64,000 nt of DNA, from the NCBI RefSeq assembly GCF_001623525.1, contig NZ_CP015225.1, positions 6,646,501 through 6,710,500 of the forward strand, in the 5' to 3' direction. This document shows, piece after piece, positions 1-8,760 of this stretch. The position numbers and the translations under genes are program-made. Every line of letters begins with the position of its first letter. Positions within the stretch are counted from its first letter, which is position 1. The stretch comes from Pseudomonas fluorescens (lineage in GTDB: Bacteria; Pseudomonadota; Gammaproteobacteria; Pseudomonadales; Pseudomonadaceae). Below the pieces are notes generated by a model. It was not told the origin of the DNA. It made no database searches and saw only the letters and a list, made by a program, of their open reading frames with translations.

Positions 1-1
1 C

Positions 2-292
2 GAACAGATCGTCGCCTCGTTCGGCCCCGGCGTGGCGTTCAACCTCAAGCCCAAGCAGCTGGCGAAAACCGAAGCCCTGACGGCGCTCAACCGCATCCAG
101 ATCCAGATGAGCAGCCTGAACAAGGAAAACGGCGGCTACGTGCTGATGAACTTCAGCCAATTGCTCGACGATGAATTGCAAATGGTGTTGGTGTACGGCA
201 ACGATGTACCGCGTGTGCTGGAACTGTGTGCTGAAGTCGGCATCGCCGCGGCGCCCTCCCTGGAAGCCCTCAAGGTCGCGGTCCACGTCTGA
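2..292 (+). CDS. C-terminal fragment of an unidentified protein (5' end outside window)
   Basis: An open frame enters from the left edge (first full codon at base 2) and ends at a TGA at 290-292, giving about 96 visible residues. An internal GTG at 32 could be read as a start, but the frame is open to the edge and has no ribosome site there, so this is probably the tail of a longer gene. The visible part is soluble, with the sequence NKENGGYVLMNFSQLLDDEL followed by a Val/Leu-rich strand and helix. I do not recognise the family. The next gene is on the same strand 71 bases on. Confidence 0.5.
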   Translation, partial: EQIVASFGPGVAFNLKPKQLAKTEALTALNRIQIQMSSLNKENGGYVLMNFSQLLDDELQMVLVYGNDVPRVLELCAEVGIAAAPSLEALKVAVHV

Positions 293-363
293 AGCAATAA
301 AACGGAACCCTTGCCAGGGGCCCGCTATCCTAAGTGTGCACATCACCATTTGGGAGCGACACC

Positions 364-555
364 ATGGGTTCCACTTTCAACGGCCTGGTCGGCCTGATCA
401 TCCTGGCGCTCGATATCTGGGCGATTATCAACGTACTCAAGAGTGGCGCGGAAACCGGGATGAAAATCCTCTGGGTGTTGCTGATCCTGCTGTTGCCGGT
501 ACTGGGCCTGATCATCTGGGCGATTGCCGGGCCGCGTGGCAACGTGCGGATTTGA
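364..555 (+). CDS. Small PLDc_N-domain membrane protein
   Basis: A 63-residue protein with two hydrophobic helices (about residues 7-25 and 34-53) and little else. The spacing and the ending WAIAGPRG match the PLDc_N family (phospholipase D/cardiolipin synthase N-terminal membrane module), which often exists as a free-standing short membrane protein of unknown role. The ATG at 364 is preceded by GGAG at 352-355, which favours it over an in-frame upstream GTG-type start at 334. A strong terminator follows immediately, so the gene is probably monocistronic. Confidence 0.8.
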   Translation: MGSTFNGLVGLIILALDIWAIINVLKSGAETGMKILWVLLILLLPVLGLIIWAIAGPRGNVRI

Positions 556-566
556 CACGCTCCACC

Positions 567-602
567 AAAAAGCCCGGGCGCTGACGGCGACCGGGCTTTT
601 TT
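567..602 (+). terminator. Rho-independent terminator
   Basis: The inverted repeat AAAAGCCCGG ... CCGGGCTTTT ends in a T run 12 bases after the PLDc_N gene stop. Its A-rich left side means it may also terminate the convergent MFS gene that stops at 616. Confidence 0.85.
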
Positions 603-615
603 ATGCGTGGGGTAT

Positions 616-1818
616 TCAGGCCGTAGCCAGGGACCGCTTGCGCGAGGTGCTCAAGAAGCGCAGCAAGGCCAACAGCGGGAAGGCACTGCCGACGATCACC
701 ACCCACAACCAGCCGCCGTGTTCGTACACCGCACTGGCAATCGATGAGCCGAAGGCGCCACCGACGAAGATGCTGGTCATGTACAGCGCATTCAGCCGGC
801 TGCGACTCTTGGCATCGAGGGCATAGATGGTGCGCTGGCCCAGGACCAGGTTCATCTGCACACAGAAATCCAGGACCACGCCGGTCACCGCCAGGCCGAT
901 CACGCTGTAGAACGGATGGATGAATGTCGGCAGGAAACTCAGGCTGGCGAACAGCATCGCCAGCAGCGAGGCGATGCGGGTATGGCCGGCATCCGCCAGG
1001 CGACCGGCGATGGGCGCGGCAATGGCGCCAATGGCACCGACCAGGGCGAACAAGGCGATTTCAGTCTGGGACAGGCCATGGTTGCGTGACAGTTCCAGCG
1101 GCACGGCGGTCCAGAACAGACTGAACGTGGCAAACATGCAGGCCTGGTAGAACGCCCGTTGCCGCAACAGCGGTTGTTGGCGCAGCAGGGTGCCGAGCGA
1201 ACCCAGCAGTTGGCCATAAGAGGCGCTGTGGTCGGGCTGGCGCTTGGGCACGGTCAGTGCCAGGACGATGCTGATGGCGGCCATCAACGCGGCGGCGATG
1301 ATGAACATGGCCCGCCAGCCGAAGTGATCGGCCACGATGCTGGAGACCGGCCGCGCCAGCAGGATTCCCAGCAGCAGGCCACCCATGATCCCACCCACGA
1401 CCCGACCCCGGGTCTGCTCCGGCGCCAGGTGTGCGGCCAGCGGAATCAGGACTTGCACCGACACCGAGCTGAACCCTACCAACAGCGAAACCAGCAGGAA
1501 TACGTTCGGTTGATCGGTGAACGCTGCCCCTAACAAACTGGCGATCGCCACCACGGTAGTGATGATCATCAGCCGACGGTTTTCCAGCAAGTCCCCCAGT
1601 GGCACCAGGAAAAACAGGCCCAAGGCATAACCGATCTGGGTCAGCGAGACGATCAGGCTGGCCATGGTGCTGCTCAAGCCGACGTCGGGTGCGATCAGTT
1701 CGATGATGGGTTGGGCGTAGTAGATGTTGGCGACGATGGCGCCGCAGCAGAAGGCGAAGAGCAGGACCATGCCGCGGGTCAGGGGGCTGCCGGGCGAGGT
1801 AGGTGAATGAGCACTCAT
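616..1818 (-). CDS. MFS transporter (drug/solute exporter type)
   Basis: A 400-residue protein with 12 predicted membrane helices. The N-terminal helix carries NIYYAQP, and the loop between TM2 and TM3 carries the MFS motif-A-like GDLLENRR, typical of an Arg/Asp-rich signature in the DHA-like MFS families. The ATG at 1818 was chosen because upstream codons run into low-complexity sequence and a REPIN. The Shine-Dalgarno is weak. The gene converges on the PLDc_N gene and shares its terminator region. The substrate cannot be told from sequence; homologues are usually annotated only as MFS transporters. Confidence 0.85.
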   Translation of the reverse strand: MSAHSPTSPGSPLTRGMVLLFAFCCGAIVANIYYAQPIIELIAPDVGLSSTMASLIVSLTQIGYALGLFFLVPLGDLLENRRLMIITTVVAIASLLGAAFTDQPNVFLLVSLLVGFSSVSVQVLIPLAAHLAPEQTRGRVVGGIMGGLLLGILLARPVSSIVADHFGWRAMFIIAAALMAAISIVLALTVPKRQPDHSASYGQLLGSLGTLLRQQPLLRQRAFYQACMFATFSLFWTAVPLELSRNHGLSQTEIALFALVGAIGAIAAPIAGRLADAGHTRIASLLAMLFASLSFLPTFIHPFYSVIGLAVTGVVLDFCVQMNLVLGQRTIYALDAKSRSRLNALYMTSIFVGGAFGSSIASAVYEHGGWLWVVIVGSAFPLLALLRFLSTSRKRSLATA

Positions 1819-1962
1819 GGCAATCTCATCGATCAATTGAAAGGATGGCGTGAGGCTAAAGTGTTCCCGGATGTTGCGACAGGCTTTGTGGTTGATAGCG
1901 GTCATGCTTGCCGTTAATGGTTGCAGCGAGCGCCTTGTTTGGAGCGGAGGCAGGGTGGCCTT

Positions 1963-2096
1963 TGTGGCGAGGGAGCTTGCTCCCGCTGGGCTGCGTAGCA
2001 GCCCCTTGGGCCGGCCATCGAGGTGTTTCAGGCCGACCGCATTCTGCTTTATTGGGTCTGCTTCGCAGCCCAGCGGGAGCAAGCTCCCTCGCCACA
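1963..2096. repeat. REPIN, type A (long, 134 nt)
   Basis: Two inverted copies of a REP unit of the form GTGGCGAGGGAGCTTGCTCC flank a variable centre. It fills much of the gap between the MFS gene start and the sulfate-binding protein stop. Confidence 0.9.
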
Positions 2097-2112
2097 GGGG
2101 ATCTGCAGCGTT

Positions 2113-3111
2113 TTATTGCCCGCTGTAGACCTGGTCGAAAATCCCACCGTCATTGAAGTGAGTCTTCTGCACCGTGCGCCAGTCGCCGAAGGTTTTTTCC
2201 ACCGACAGGAAGTCCACTTTCGGGAAGCGGTCGGTGTATTTGGCCAGTACCGCCGCGTCCCGTGGGCGCAGATAGTTGGCGGCAGCGATTTCCTGGCCTT
2301 CGGGCGACCACAGGTACTTGAGGTAGGCTTCGGCGGCTTCGCGGGAGCCTTTTTTCTCGACAACCTTGTCGACCACGCTGACCGGTGGCTCGGCCTCGGC
2401 GGAAACGCTCGGGTAGATCACTTCGAACTGGTCGCGGCCGAATTCGCGGGCAATCATTTCCGCTTCGTTTTCAAAGGTCACCAGCACGTCGCCGATCTGG
2501 TTGGTCATGAAAGTGGTCGTCGCGGCGCGGCCGCCGGTGTCCAGTACCGGCGCCTGCTTGAACAGTTTGCCGACGAAGGCCTTGGCCTTGTTCTCGTCAC
2601 CGCCATTTTTCAGCACGTACCCCCAGGCCGACAGGTAGGTGTAGCGACCGTTGCCGGAGGTTTTCGGGTTGGGCACGATCACCTGCACACCGTCCTTGAG
2701 CAGGTCGGGCCAGTCTTTCAAGGCTTTCGGGTTGCCTTTGCGCACGATGAACACCGTGGCCGAGGTGAACGGCGCGCTGTTGTTCGGCAGGCGGGTGGCC
2801 CAGTTCTCGGGCACCAGTTTGCCGTTGTCCGCCAGCGCATTGATGTCTGTGGCCATGTTCATGGTGATGACATCCGCTGGCAGCCCGTCGATCACCGAGC
2901 GCGCCTGCTTGCTGGAGCCGCCGAACGACATCTGCACGGTGATGTTTTCGTTGTGCTCGGCCTGCCAGTGCTTCTGGAAAGCGGTGTTGTAGTCCTTGTA
3001 GAAATCGCGCATCACGTCGTAGGAAACGTTGAGCAGGGTCGGGGCGGCGTGGGCCAGGCTGCCAAAAGTCAGGCCGGCGGCGAGAAGGGAGGCGCCAAAG
3101 AAGTTCTTCAC
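2113..3111 (-). CDS. sbp: Sulfate ABC transporter, periplasmic sulfate-binding protein
   Basis: A 332-residue protein with a Sec signal peptide (residues 1-23, ending AHA). It is a type-II periplasmic binding protein of the Sbp/CysP family: FGGSSKQARSVIDGLPADV near the N-terminus and NPKTSGNGRYTYL in the middle correspond to the two family signatures. It would bind sulfate (or thiosulfate) and deliver it to a CysTWA permease. The start is GTG at 3111, preceded by AAGGA 9 bases upstream; an in-frame ATG at 3147 would add 12 residues ahead of a perfect signal peptide. No cysTWA genes are in the window, so this is an orphan copy relying on a permease elsewhere. Confidence 0.9.
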   Translation of the reverse strand: MKNFFGASLLAAGLTFGSLAHAAPTLLNVSYDVMRDFYKDYNTAFQKHWQAEHNENITVQMSFGGSSKQARSVIDGLPADVITMNMATDINALADNGKLVPENWATRLPNNSAPFTSATVFIVRKGNPKALKDWPDLLKDGVQVIVPNPKTSGNGRYTYLSAWGYVLKNGGDENKAKAFVGKLFKQAPVLDTGGRAATTTFMTNQIGDVLVTFENEAEMIAREFGRDQFEVIYPSVSAEAEPPVSVVDKVVEKKGSREAAEAYLKYLWSPEGQEIAAANYLRPRDAAVLAKYTDRFPKVDFLSVEKTFGDWRTVQKTHFNDGGIFDQVYSGQ

Positions 3112-3204
3112 TGCGAATTCCTTTTTATCAACGGGGGTTCCGGGCAATTAGCCAGCACACTAGCTGCAAGCCTATAGACCTTCAAGCATCAAAAAGTGCT
3201 TTGC

Positions 3205-4029
3205 TTATTCCAATTTCTTAAACAGCGCATTGCCACAACGGGAGCAGAAAGCGGCACCGTGTTCGTGGTTGTTTTTGCTGCACACCGGGCAATCGTGCTT
3301 GAGCTGGTCCCCGCGCATGGCGGTGGCCAGTTCAGCCGTGAAAATACCCGTCGGCACAGCGATGATCGAATAGCCGGTAATCATTACCAGGGATGACACC
3401 ACCTGGCCCAGCGGCGTCTTGGGCACGATGTCGCCGAAGCCCACAGTGGTGAGTGTCACGATAGCCCAATAGATGCCCTTGGGAATGCTGGTAAAGCCAT
3501 GCTCGGGGCCTTCGATGACGTACATCAGCGTGCCGAAGACGGTCACCAGGGTTGAGACGCTGACCAGGAACACGATGATTTTCTGCTTGCTCCCCCGCAG
3601 CGCCGCCATCAGGTAGTTGGCTTGCTTGAGGTAAGGACTGAGCTTGAGCACGCGGAAAATCCGTAGCATGCGGATGATCCGAATGATCAGCAGGTATTGG
3701 GCATCGCTGTAGTACAGCGCCAGGATCCCCGGCACGATCGCCAGCAGGTCCACCAGCCCGTAGAAACTGAAGGCATAGCGTAGCGGCTTGGGCGAGCAGT
3801 ACAGGCGCAGGCCGTACTCGACGATGAAGACGAAGGTGAAGCCCCACTCGATACCGGCCAGCAGGGCCGCGTAGTTTTTATGCACGCTGTCGATGCTGTC
3901 GAGCATCACGATCACCAGGCTGGCGAGGATGATCAACAGCAGGGTGCTATCGAAGCGCCGACCGGCGACGGTGTCGGACTGGAAAATGATCACGTAGAGG
4001 CGTTCGCGCCAGTTGTTGCTGCTTTGCAT
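3205..4029 (-). CDS. Voltage-sensor K+ channel with C-terminal zinc ribbon
   Basis: A 274-residue inner-membrane protein of the voltage-gated ion channel superfamily. Segments S1-S4 cover about residues 28-130, and S4 is Arg-rich (RIIRMLRIFRVLKL, about 117-130). The pore loop with the selectivity filter TTVGFGD is at 194-200, followed by S6 (209-235). The tail carries two CxxC pairs (Cys247/250 and Cys262/265), a predicted zinc ribbon. The filter predicts K+ selectivity. The minus-strand neighbours are the urea transporter upstream (20-nt gap) and sbp downstream, so it could be co-transcribed with the transporter. Role in the cell: K+ flux or membrane-potential control (inferred from family). 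Confidence 0.9.
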   Translation of the reverse strand: MQSSNNWRERLYVIIFQSDTVAGRRFDSTLLLIILASLVIVMLDSIDSVHKNYAALLAGIEWGFTFVFIVEYGLRLYCSPKPLRYAFSFYGLVDLLAIVPGILALYYSDAQYLLIIRIIRMLRIFRVLKLSPYLKQANYLMAALRGSKQKIIVFLVSVSTLVTVFGTLMYVIEGPEHGFTSIPKGIYWAIVTLTTVGFGDIVPKTPLGQVVSSLVMITGYSIIAVPTGIFTAELATAMRGDQLKHDCPVCSKNNHEHGAAFCSRCGNALFKKLE

Positions 4030-4049
4030 AATCGTCGCCTGAACCGGAA

Positions 4050-4964
4050 TCAGCGAAGCCTAGGGCGATTGCCCTGCAGAGCGCAAGGCGTGCTGTCGAG
4101 GCTGGCCTGGCGCCACGCCCGGCCGGTGGCCTGGATCAACCAGCACGCGAGGATGAACGGTGCCGTCAGGGGAGGCAGGCCGAGGGCGATAAAACCAGGG
4201 GTAAGCATGACCGCCAGGAGAATGCCCGCCAGTGGCAGCCAGGTTTGGCGGCGCTGTTGGCTGAGGGCCAGCGCCACCAACACCGGGTTGTAGCCACCCA
4301 GCCCGCAAAGAGCGGTTGCGTTTTCATGTTGCGACAAGGTAAAGGCCAGGCCGGCGGCGGAACCGAACAATGCCCAAGCGCCTGCGCACCGGTTGGCCAG
4401 CAGCAGACCGGCGGCGATCAGCGCCCCGGCCGCTGGATGACCGAGAAACATGACCTGGCCCAGTCCGCTCAAATGCGCGGCAAGCAGGTTGGGTACTGTC
4501 ATTTCAATCGAGGTGGTTGAGGGCGGCGGCAGGGTGAAACTCATCAGCAGCCAAGCCAACCCTACAAAAGGCGCAGTGTAGGCGGGCAGGCATCGAGGGC
4601 CTCGGCTGCGCTTGAGCCACTGCTGGGTCAACATTGCGCTGAGACCGCCTGCGGCGATGATCAACGGCGGCAACAGGACGGACCAGGGCAACGCGAGGCT
4701 CAGCAGCAAGCCCAGCAGGATGCCGTTGTAACTGAACAGCCCGGCTTGCCGGTCGACCTTGGCGTAACCGCGTCGCTGGGCCGTGAGCAACCCGGCGACC
4801 CCGCCCAGTAACGCGCCGCCGAACAGGGCCGGCGCAGTGAGCAGGATCGCCAGCAGGCACAGCAGGCCGCACAACGGATGGCGTTGGAGGAAGACTTGGC
4901 TGAAGCCGTTGAGCAGGGCGGTGGCCCAGTCGGGGCAGTGGGTGTTGGAGAAATGGTTGGGCAT
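4050..4964 (-). CDS. Urea transporter (UT family)
   Basis: A 304-residue, very hydrophobic protein with about ten membrane segments. The duplicated pattern around LFSYNGILLGLLLSL and LCGLGGYNPVLVALAL is the two-fold repeat of the UT urea channel family (YNG.L.G / YNP.L.A). It would allow urea to cross the inner membrane. The ATG at 4964 begins MPNHFSNTHC; no convincing Shine-Dalgarno precedes it. A REPIN starts only 25 nt upstream and fills the gap to pyk. Lying downstream of the glyoxylate operon in the same direction, it fits ureide breakdown, which yields both urea and glyoxylate. No urease genes are in the window. Confidence 0.85.
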   Translation of the reverse strand: MPNHFSNTHCPDWATALLNGFSQVFLQRHPLCGLLCLLAILLTAPALFGGALLGGVAGLLTAQRRGYAKVDRQAGLFSYNGILLGLLLSLALPWSVLLPPLIIAAGGLSAMLTQQWLKRSRGPRCLPAYTAPFVGLAWLLMSFTLPPPSTTSIEMTVPNLLAAHLSGLGQVMFLGHPAAGALIAAGLLLANRCAGAWALFGSAAGLAFTLSQHENATALCGLGGYNPVLVALALSQQRRQTWLPLAGILLAVMLTPGFIALGLPPLTAPFILACWLIQATGRAWRQASLDSTPCALQGNRPRLR

Positions 4965-4988
4965 GATGGATCGCAGATAAGAGAGCAC

Positions 4989-5082
4989 TGTGGCGAGGGA
5001 GCTTGCTCCCGCTCGATTGCGTCGCAACCGTCAAAAAGAGGGGCCGCTGCGCAGCCCAGCGGGAGCAAGCTCCCTCGCCACA
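4989..5082. repeat. REPIN, type A (short, 94 nt)
   Basis: Inverted REP pair with GTGGCGAGGGAGCTTGCTCC ends. It occupies 94 of the 123 bases between the pyk stop and the urea transporter start. Confidence 0.9.
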
Positions 5083-5087
5083 GAAAA

Positions 5088-6503
5088 TTAGATCAACGTC
5101 TCGATGCGCAGTGAATTGGTCGACCCTGGCTGCCCGAACGGCACGCCCGCCGTGATCAGCAGGGTATCGCCGCGCTGGGCCATACCTTGGGCCTGGGCGA
5201 TTTCCAGGGCGGTGGAACAGACTTCATCCACTTGCTTCAATCGATCGTTGACCACCGAATGCACGCCCCAGGCCACCGTCAGACGGCGGGTGGCCTGCAG
5301 GTTTGGCGTGAGGTTGAGGATCGGCACCGTCGGCCGTTCCCGCGCCGCCCGTAGACTGGAACTGCCCGATTCGCTGTAGTTCACCAGCACCGCCACCGGC
5401 AGCACGTTACTGATACGGCGGATCGCGCAACTGATCGCGTCCGACACCGTGGCTTCGGCTTTCGGCCGGCTGACGTCCAATTGCGCCTGATAGTCGGGGC
5501 CGTTTTCCACTTGGCGGATGATCTTGCTCATCATCTGCACGGCTTCGAGGGGGTAATCCCCTGAAGCGGTTTCCGCCGACAGCATCACGGCGTCGGCCCC
5601 CTCGGCCACGGCGTTGGCCACGTCGGTGACTTCGGCGCGGGTGGGCGCCGGGGAGAAACGCATCGACTCGAGCATCTGGGTCGCCACCACTACCGGTTTG
5701 CCGAGGGCGCGACAGGTGCCGATGATGTTTTTCTGGATCTGCGGCACGCTCTCGGCCGGGACTTCGACACCCAGGTCACCACGAGCAACCATGATCGCGT
5801 CACTCAATTCGGCGATTTCCCGCAGTTGGGTCACCGCCGACGGTTTCTCGATCTTCGCCATCAGGAACGCCTTGTCGCCGATCAGCGCCCGGGCCTCGCG
5901 GATGTCCTCGGGGCGTTGGACGAACGACAATGCCACCCAGTCCACGCCCAGCTCCAGGCCGAAACTCAAGTCGCGCCGGTCCTTGGCGGTCAATGGGCTC
6001 AGGTCGAGCACGGCCTGGGGCACGTTCACGCCTTTGCGGTCCGACAGCTCGCCGCCGTTGAGCACCTCGGTGTCGATGGCATCGCTGTGCCTGGCGGTCA
6101 CGCGCAGGCGCAACTTGCCGTCGTCCAGCAGCAGGTCCATGCCCGGCTCCAGGGCTGCGATGATCTCCGGATGGGGCAGGTTGACCCGGCGTTGATCGCC
6201 GGGCGTCGGGTCCAGGTCCAGACGCAGGGCCCGGCCGCGTTGCAACAGGACCTTGCCGTCGGCGAATCGGCCGACCCGCAGCTTCGGGCCTTGCAGGTCC
6301 ATCAGGATACCCAGCGGGTAATTGAGCTGCCGCTCGACCTCGCGAATCCACTGGTAGCGCTGGACGTGGTCGGCATGCTCGCCGTGGCTGAAGTTCAGGC
6401 GGAAGATGTTCACGCCGGCCTGTACCAGGGCGCGGATGTCATCGATGCCGCGGGTGGCGGGGCCGAGGGTCGCGAGGATCTTGACCTTTTTATCAGGCGT
6501 CAT
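5088..6503 (-). CDS. pykF: Pyruvate kinase
   Basis: A 471-residue pyruvate kinase that converts phosphoenolpyruvate + ADP to pyruvate + ATP in the cytoplasm. Visible motifs: KILATLGPATR at the N-terminus, NFSHG, MDLQGPKLRVG, the catalytic Lys/Mg segment MAKIEKPSAV and the signature IMVARGDLGVEVP; the C-terminal domain is complete. It is the last enzyme gene of the gcl operon, and its ATG overlaps the ttuD stop by 11 nt, so translation is probably coupled. The same order (gcl-hyi-glxR-hydroxypyruvate reductase/glycerate kinase-pykF) occurs in P. aeruginosa. It completes the route from glyoxylate to pyruvate. Confidence 0.95.
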   Translation of the reverse strand: MTPDKKVKILATLGPATRGIDDIRALVQAGVNIFRLNFSHGEHADHVQRYQWIREVERQLNYPLGILMDLQGPKLRVGRFADGKVLLQRGRALRLDLDPTPGDQRRVNLPHPEIIAALEPGMDLLLDDGKLRLRVTARHSDAIDTEVLNGGELSDRKGVNVPQAVLDLSPLTAKDRRDLSFGLELGVDWVALSFVQRPEDIREARALIGDKAFLMAKIEKPSAVTQLREIAELSDAIMVARGDLGVEVPAESVPQIQKNIIGTCRALGKPVVVATQMLESMRFSPAPTRAEVTDVANAVAEGADAVMLSAETASGDYPLEAVQMMSKIIRQVENGPDYQAQLDVSRPKAEATVSDAISCAIRRISNVLPVAVLVNYSESGSSSLRAARERPTVPILNLTPNLQATRRLTVAWGVHSVVNDRLKQVDEVCSTALEIAQAQGMAQRGDTLLITAGVPFGQPGSTNSLRIETLI

Positions 6504-7773
6504 GTTTGGGGTTCTCGAGGATCAGGATGGCGCGAAAGTCGTTGACGTTGGTGCGGGTTGGTTCGGTGACGATCAGCGCATCCAGGGCGGCGAAGTAACC
6601 GTAGCCATTGTTGTTGTCCAACTCGTCGCTGGCGCACAGGCCCAGTTCGGCAGCGCGGCGATAACTGTCCGGGGTCATGAGGGCGCCGGCGTTGTCTTCG
6701 GAACCGTCGATGCCGTCGGTGTCGCCGGCCAGCGCATAGATGCCCGGATGCCCCTTGAGGCTGTCGGTCAGGCTCAGCAGGAATTCTGCATTGCGTCCGC
6801 CACGACCGTCGCCGCGCACGGTGACGGTGGTTTCGCCACCGGAGAGGATCACGCACGGTGCTGCCAGCGGCTGGCCGTGCAGGGCGATTTGCCGGGCAAT
6901 GCCGGCGTGGACTTTCGCCACCTCCCGGGATTCGCCTTCCAGGTCGCCGAGGATCAACGGGCTGAAACCGGCCTGGCGCGCCTTTACCGCGGCGGCTTCC
7001 AGGGATTGCTGGGGACGGGCGATCAATTGGAAGTGGTTGCGGGCCAGGCTCGGGTCGCCGGGCTTGACGGTTTCCGACGCTGGATTGTGCAGCCAGTCGC
7101 GTACCGACGCCGGCACATCGATGTGGTAGCGCTGGAGAATCGCCAGGGCTTCGGCCGAGGTGCTGGGGTCGGCCACGGTGGGGCCGGAGGCGATGACCGT
7201 GGCCAGGTCACCCGGCACATCGGAAATCGCGTAGGTGTATACCGTCGCCGGCCAGCAGGCCTTGCCCAGGCGCCCGCCCTTGATCGCCGAGAGGTGCTTG
7301 CGCACGCAATTCATCTCGCCGATGGTCGCCCCGGATTTGAGCAGTGCTTTGTTGATCGATTGCTTGTCGGCCAGGGTGATGCCTTCGGCGGGCAGGGCCA
7401 GCAGGGCAGAACCGCCGCCGGACAAGAGGAAGATCACCCGGTCGTCTTCGCTGAGATTGCTCACCAGCCCCAGGACTCGCTGGGCCACGGCCAAGCCGGC
7501 GGCGTCAGGCACCGGGTGGGCGGCTTCCACTACTTCGATTTTCTGGCAGGGCGCGCCATGGCCGTAGCGGGTCACCACCAGGCCGGACACGTCACCCTGC
7601 CAGCAGCGCTCGACCACTTGCGCCATGGCCGCCGCGGCCTTGCCGGCACCGATGACGATCACCCGGCCGCTGCGATCGCCGGGCAGGTAGTGCTCAAGGA
7701 CGTGGTGCGGATGGGCCGCATCGATGGCTGTGGCAAACAGCTCGCGCAGCAGTTGTTGCGGATCGACCGACAT
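6493..7773 (-). CDS. ttuD: Glycerate 2-kinase / hydroxypyruvate reductase family protein (MOFRL)
   Basis: A 426-residue protein of the glycerate kinase family with a C-terminal MOFRL domain (DUF4147 N-terminal part). It contains VIGAGKAAAAMA near residue 42 and LLSGGGSALL in the middle. In gcl operons this product phosphorylates D-glycerate to 2-phosphoglycerate; older annotations call it hydroxypyruvate reductase TtuD. The ATG at 7773 has GGGAG 7 bases upstream. It overlaps pykF by 11 nt. Upstream, a short REP palindrome and a possible Crc motif lie in the 88-nt gap to glxR. Confidence 0.92.
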   Translation of the reverse strand: MSVDPQQLLRELFATAIDAAHPHHVLEHYLPGDRSGRVIVIGAGKAAAAMAQVVERCWQGDVSGLVVTRYGHGAPCQKIEVVEAAHPVPDAAGLAVAQRVLGLVSNLSEDDRVIFLLSGGGSALLALPAEGITLADKQSINKALLKSGATIGEMNCVRKHLSAIKGGRLGKACWPATVYTYAISDVPGDLATVIASGPTVADPSTSAEALAILQRYHIDVPASVRDWLHNPASETVKPGDPSLARNHFQLIARPQQSLEAAAVKARQAGFSPLILGDLEGESREVAKVHAGIARQIALHGQPLAAPCVILSGGETTVTVRGDGRGGRNAEFLLSLTDSLKGHPGIYALAGDTDGIDGSEDNAGALMTPDSYRRAAELGLCASDELDNNNGYGYFAALDALIVTEPTRTNVNDFRAILILENPKHDA

Positions 7774-7789
7774 GGCGGGCTCCCGGTTT

Positions 7790-7797
7790 TTATTATT
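7790..7797 (-). promoter_or_regulatory. Possible Hfq/Crc CA-type motif upstream of ttuD
   Basis: On the minus strand this reads AATAATAA, which fits AAnAAnAA. It lies 17 nt upstream of the ttuD start, ahead of its Shine-Dalgarno. Weak on its own because the variable positions are T. Confidence 0.3.
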
Positions 7798-7818
7798 GGC
7801 TGAAGCGACTCGGTTATC

Positions 7819-7846
7819 TGTGGGAGCGAGCAAGCTCGCTCCCACA
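7819..7846. repeat. REP palindrome, type B (28 nt)
   Basis: TGTGGGAGCGAG and CTCGCTCCCACA arms surround a CAAG centre, forming a single compact hairpin between glxR and ttuD. Confidence 0.85.
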
Positions 7847-7861
7847 AGGGGAATGCAGGGC

Positions 7862-8752
7862 TTATTTGTCGCGAATGGAGAAATTGGCCATATGCTCCAA
7901 CCCCTTGATCAGCGCCGAGTGATCCCAGTTGCTGCCGCCAATGGCCGCGCAGGTGCTGAACACTTGTTGGGCGTTGGCGGTATTGGGCAGGTTGATGTTC
8001 AGTTCCTTGGCGCCTTGCAGGGCCAGGTTCAGGTCCTTCTGGTGCAGGCTGATGCGGAAGCCCGGGTCGAAGGTGCCCTTGATCATGCGTTCGCCGTGCA
8101 CTTCGAGGATCTTCGATGACGCGAAACCGCCCATCAGCGCTTCACGGACCTTGGCCGGGTCGGCACCGTTTTTTGCGGCGAACAGCAACGCTTCGGCCAC
8201 CGCCTGGATGTTCAGGGCGACGATGATCTGGTTCGCCACTTTGGCGGTCTGGCCATCGCCGTTGCCGCCCACCAGAGTGATGTTCTTGCCCATGGCCTGG
8301 AAGAGTGGCAGGGCGCGCTCGAAGGCGGCGCTGTCGCCACCGACCATGATGCTCAGGGTCGCAGCCTTGGCACCGACTTCACCACCGGAGACCGGGGCAT
8401 CGAGGTACTGCGCGCCTTTTTCATTGATCTTCGCCGCGAACGCCTTGGTGGCGGTGGGGGAGATCGAACTCATGTCGATCACCACCTTGCCCGCGCCCAC
8501 GCCCGCCGCCACGCCGTCGGTGCGGAACAGCACGTCGTCGACCTGCGGGGTGTCCGGGACCATGACGATGATGAACTCGGCTTCCTGGGCCACTTCCTTC
8601 GGGTTGGCCAAAGCCACCGCGCCACCGGCCAGCAGGTCGGCCGGGGCCGCGTCGTGGTGCTGGGACAGGAACAGGTTGTGCCCGGCCTTTTGCAGGTTCA
8701 GGGCCATGGGGTGGCCCATGATGCCGGTGCCGATGAATCCGATTTTAGCCAT
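7862..8752 (-). CDS. glxR: Tartronate semialdehyde reductase (2-hydroxy-3-oxopropionate reductase)
   Basis: A 296-residue beta-hydroxyacid dehydrogenase that reduces tartronate semialdehyde to D-glycerate with NAD(P)H. The N-terminal Rossmann motif and family signature read IGFIGTGIMGHPMALNL; the substrate-binding DAPVSGGEVGA and the catalytic Lys segment GGNGDGQTAKVANQI are present. The ATG at 8752 has AGAGGA just upstream. That ribosome site is embedded in a perfect AACAACAAGAGG element, the form of a Hfq/Crc target. It is third in the gcl operon, separated from hyi by a REPIN. Confidence 0.95.
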   Translation of the reverse strand: MAKIGFIGTGIMGHPMALNLQKAGHNLFLSQHHDAAPADLLAGGAVALANPKEVAQEAEFIIVMVPDTPQVDDVLFRTDGVAAGVGAGKVVIDMSSISPTATKAFAAKINEKGAQYLDAPVSGGEVGAKAATLSIMVGGDSAAFERALPLFQAMGKNITLVGGNGDGQTAKVANQIIVALNIQAVAEALLFAAKNGADPAKVREALMGGFASSKILEVHGERMIKGTFDPGFRISLHQKDLNLALQGAKELNINLPNTANAQQVFSTCAAIGGSNWDHSALIKGLEHMANFSIRDK

Positions 8753-8760
8753 GGAAAAAT

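Noticed and set aside
1963..2096. Repeated palindromic blocks as a CRISPR array
   Set aside because: The repeats are inverted pairs spread one by one through intergenic gaps, with no regular spacers and no cas genes; they are REPINs.
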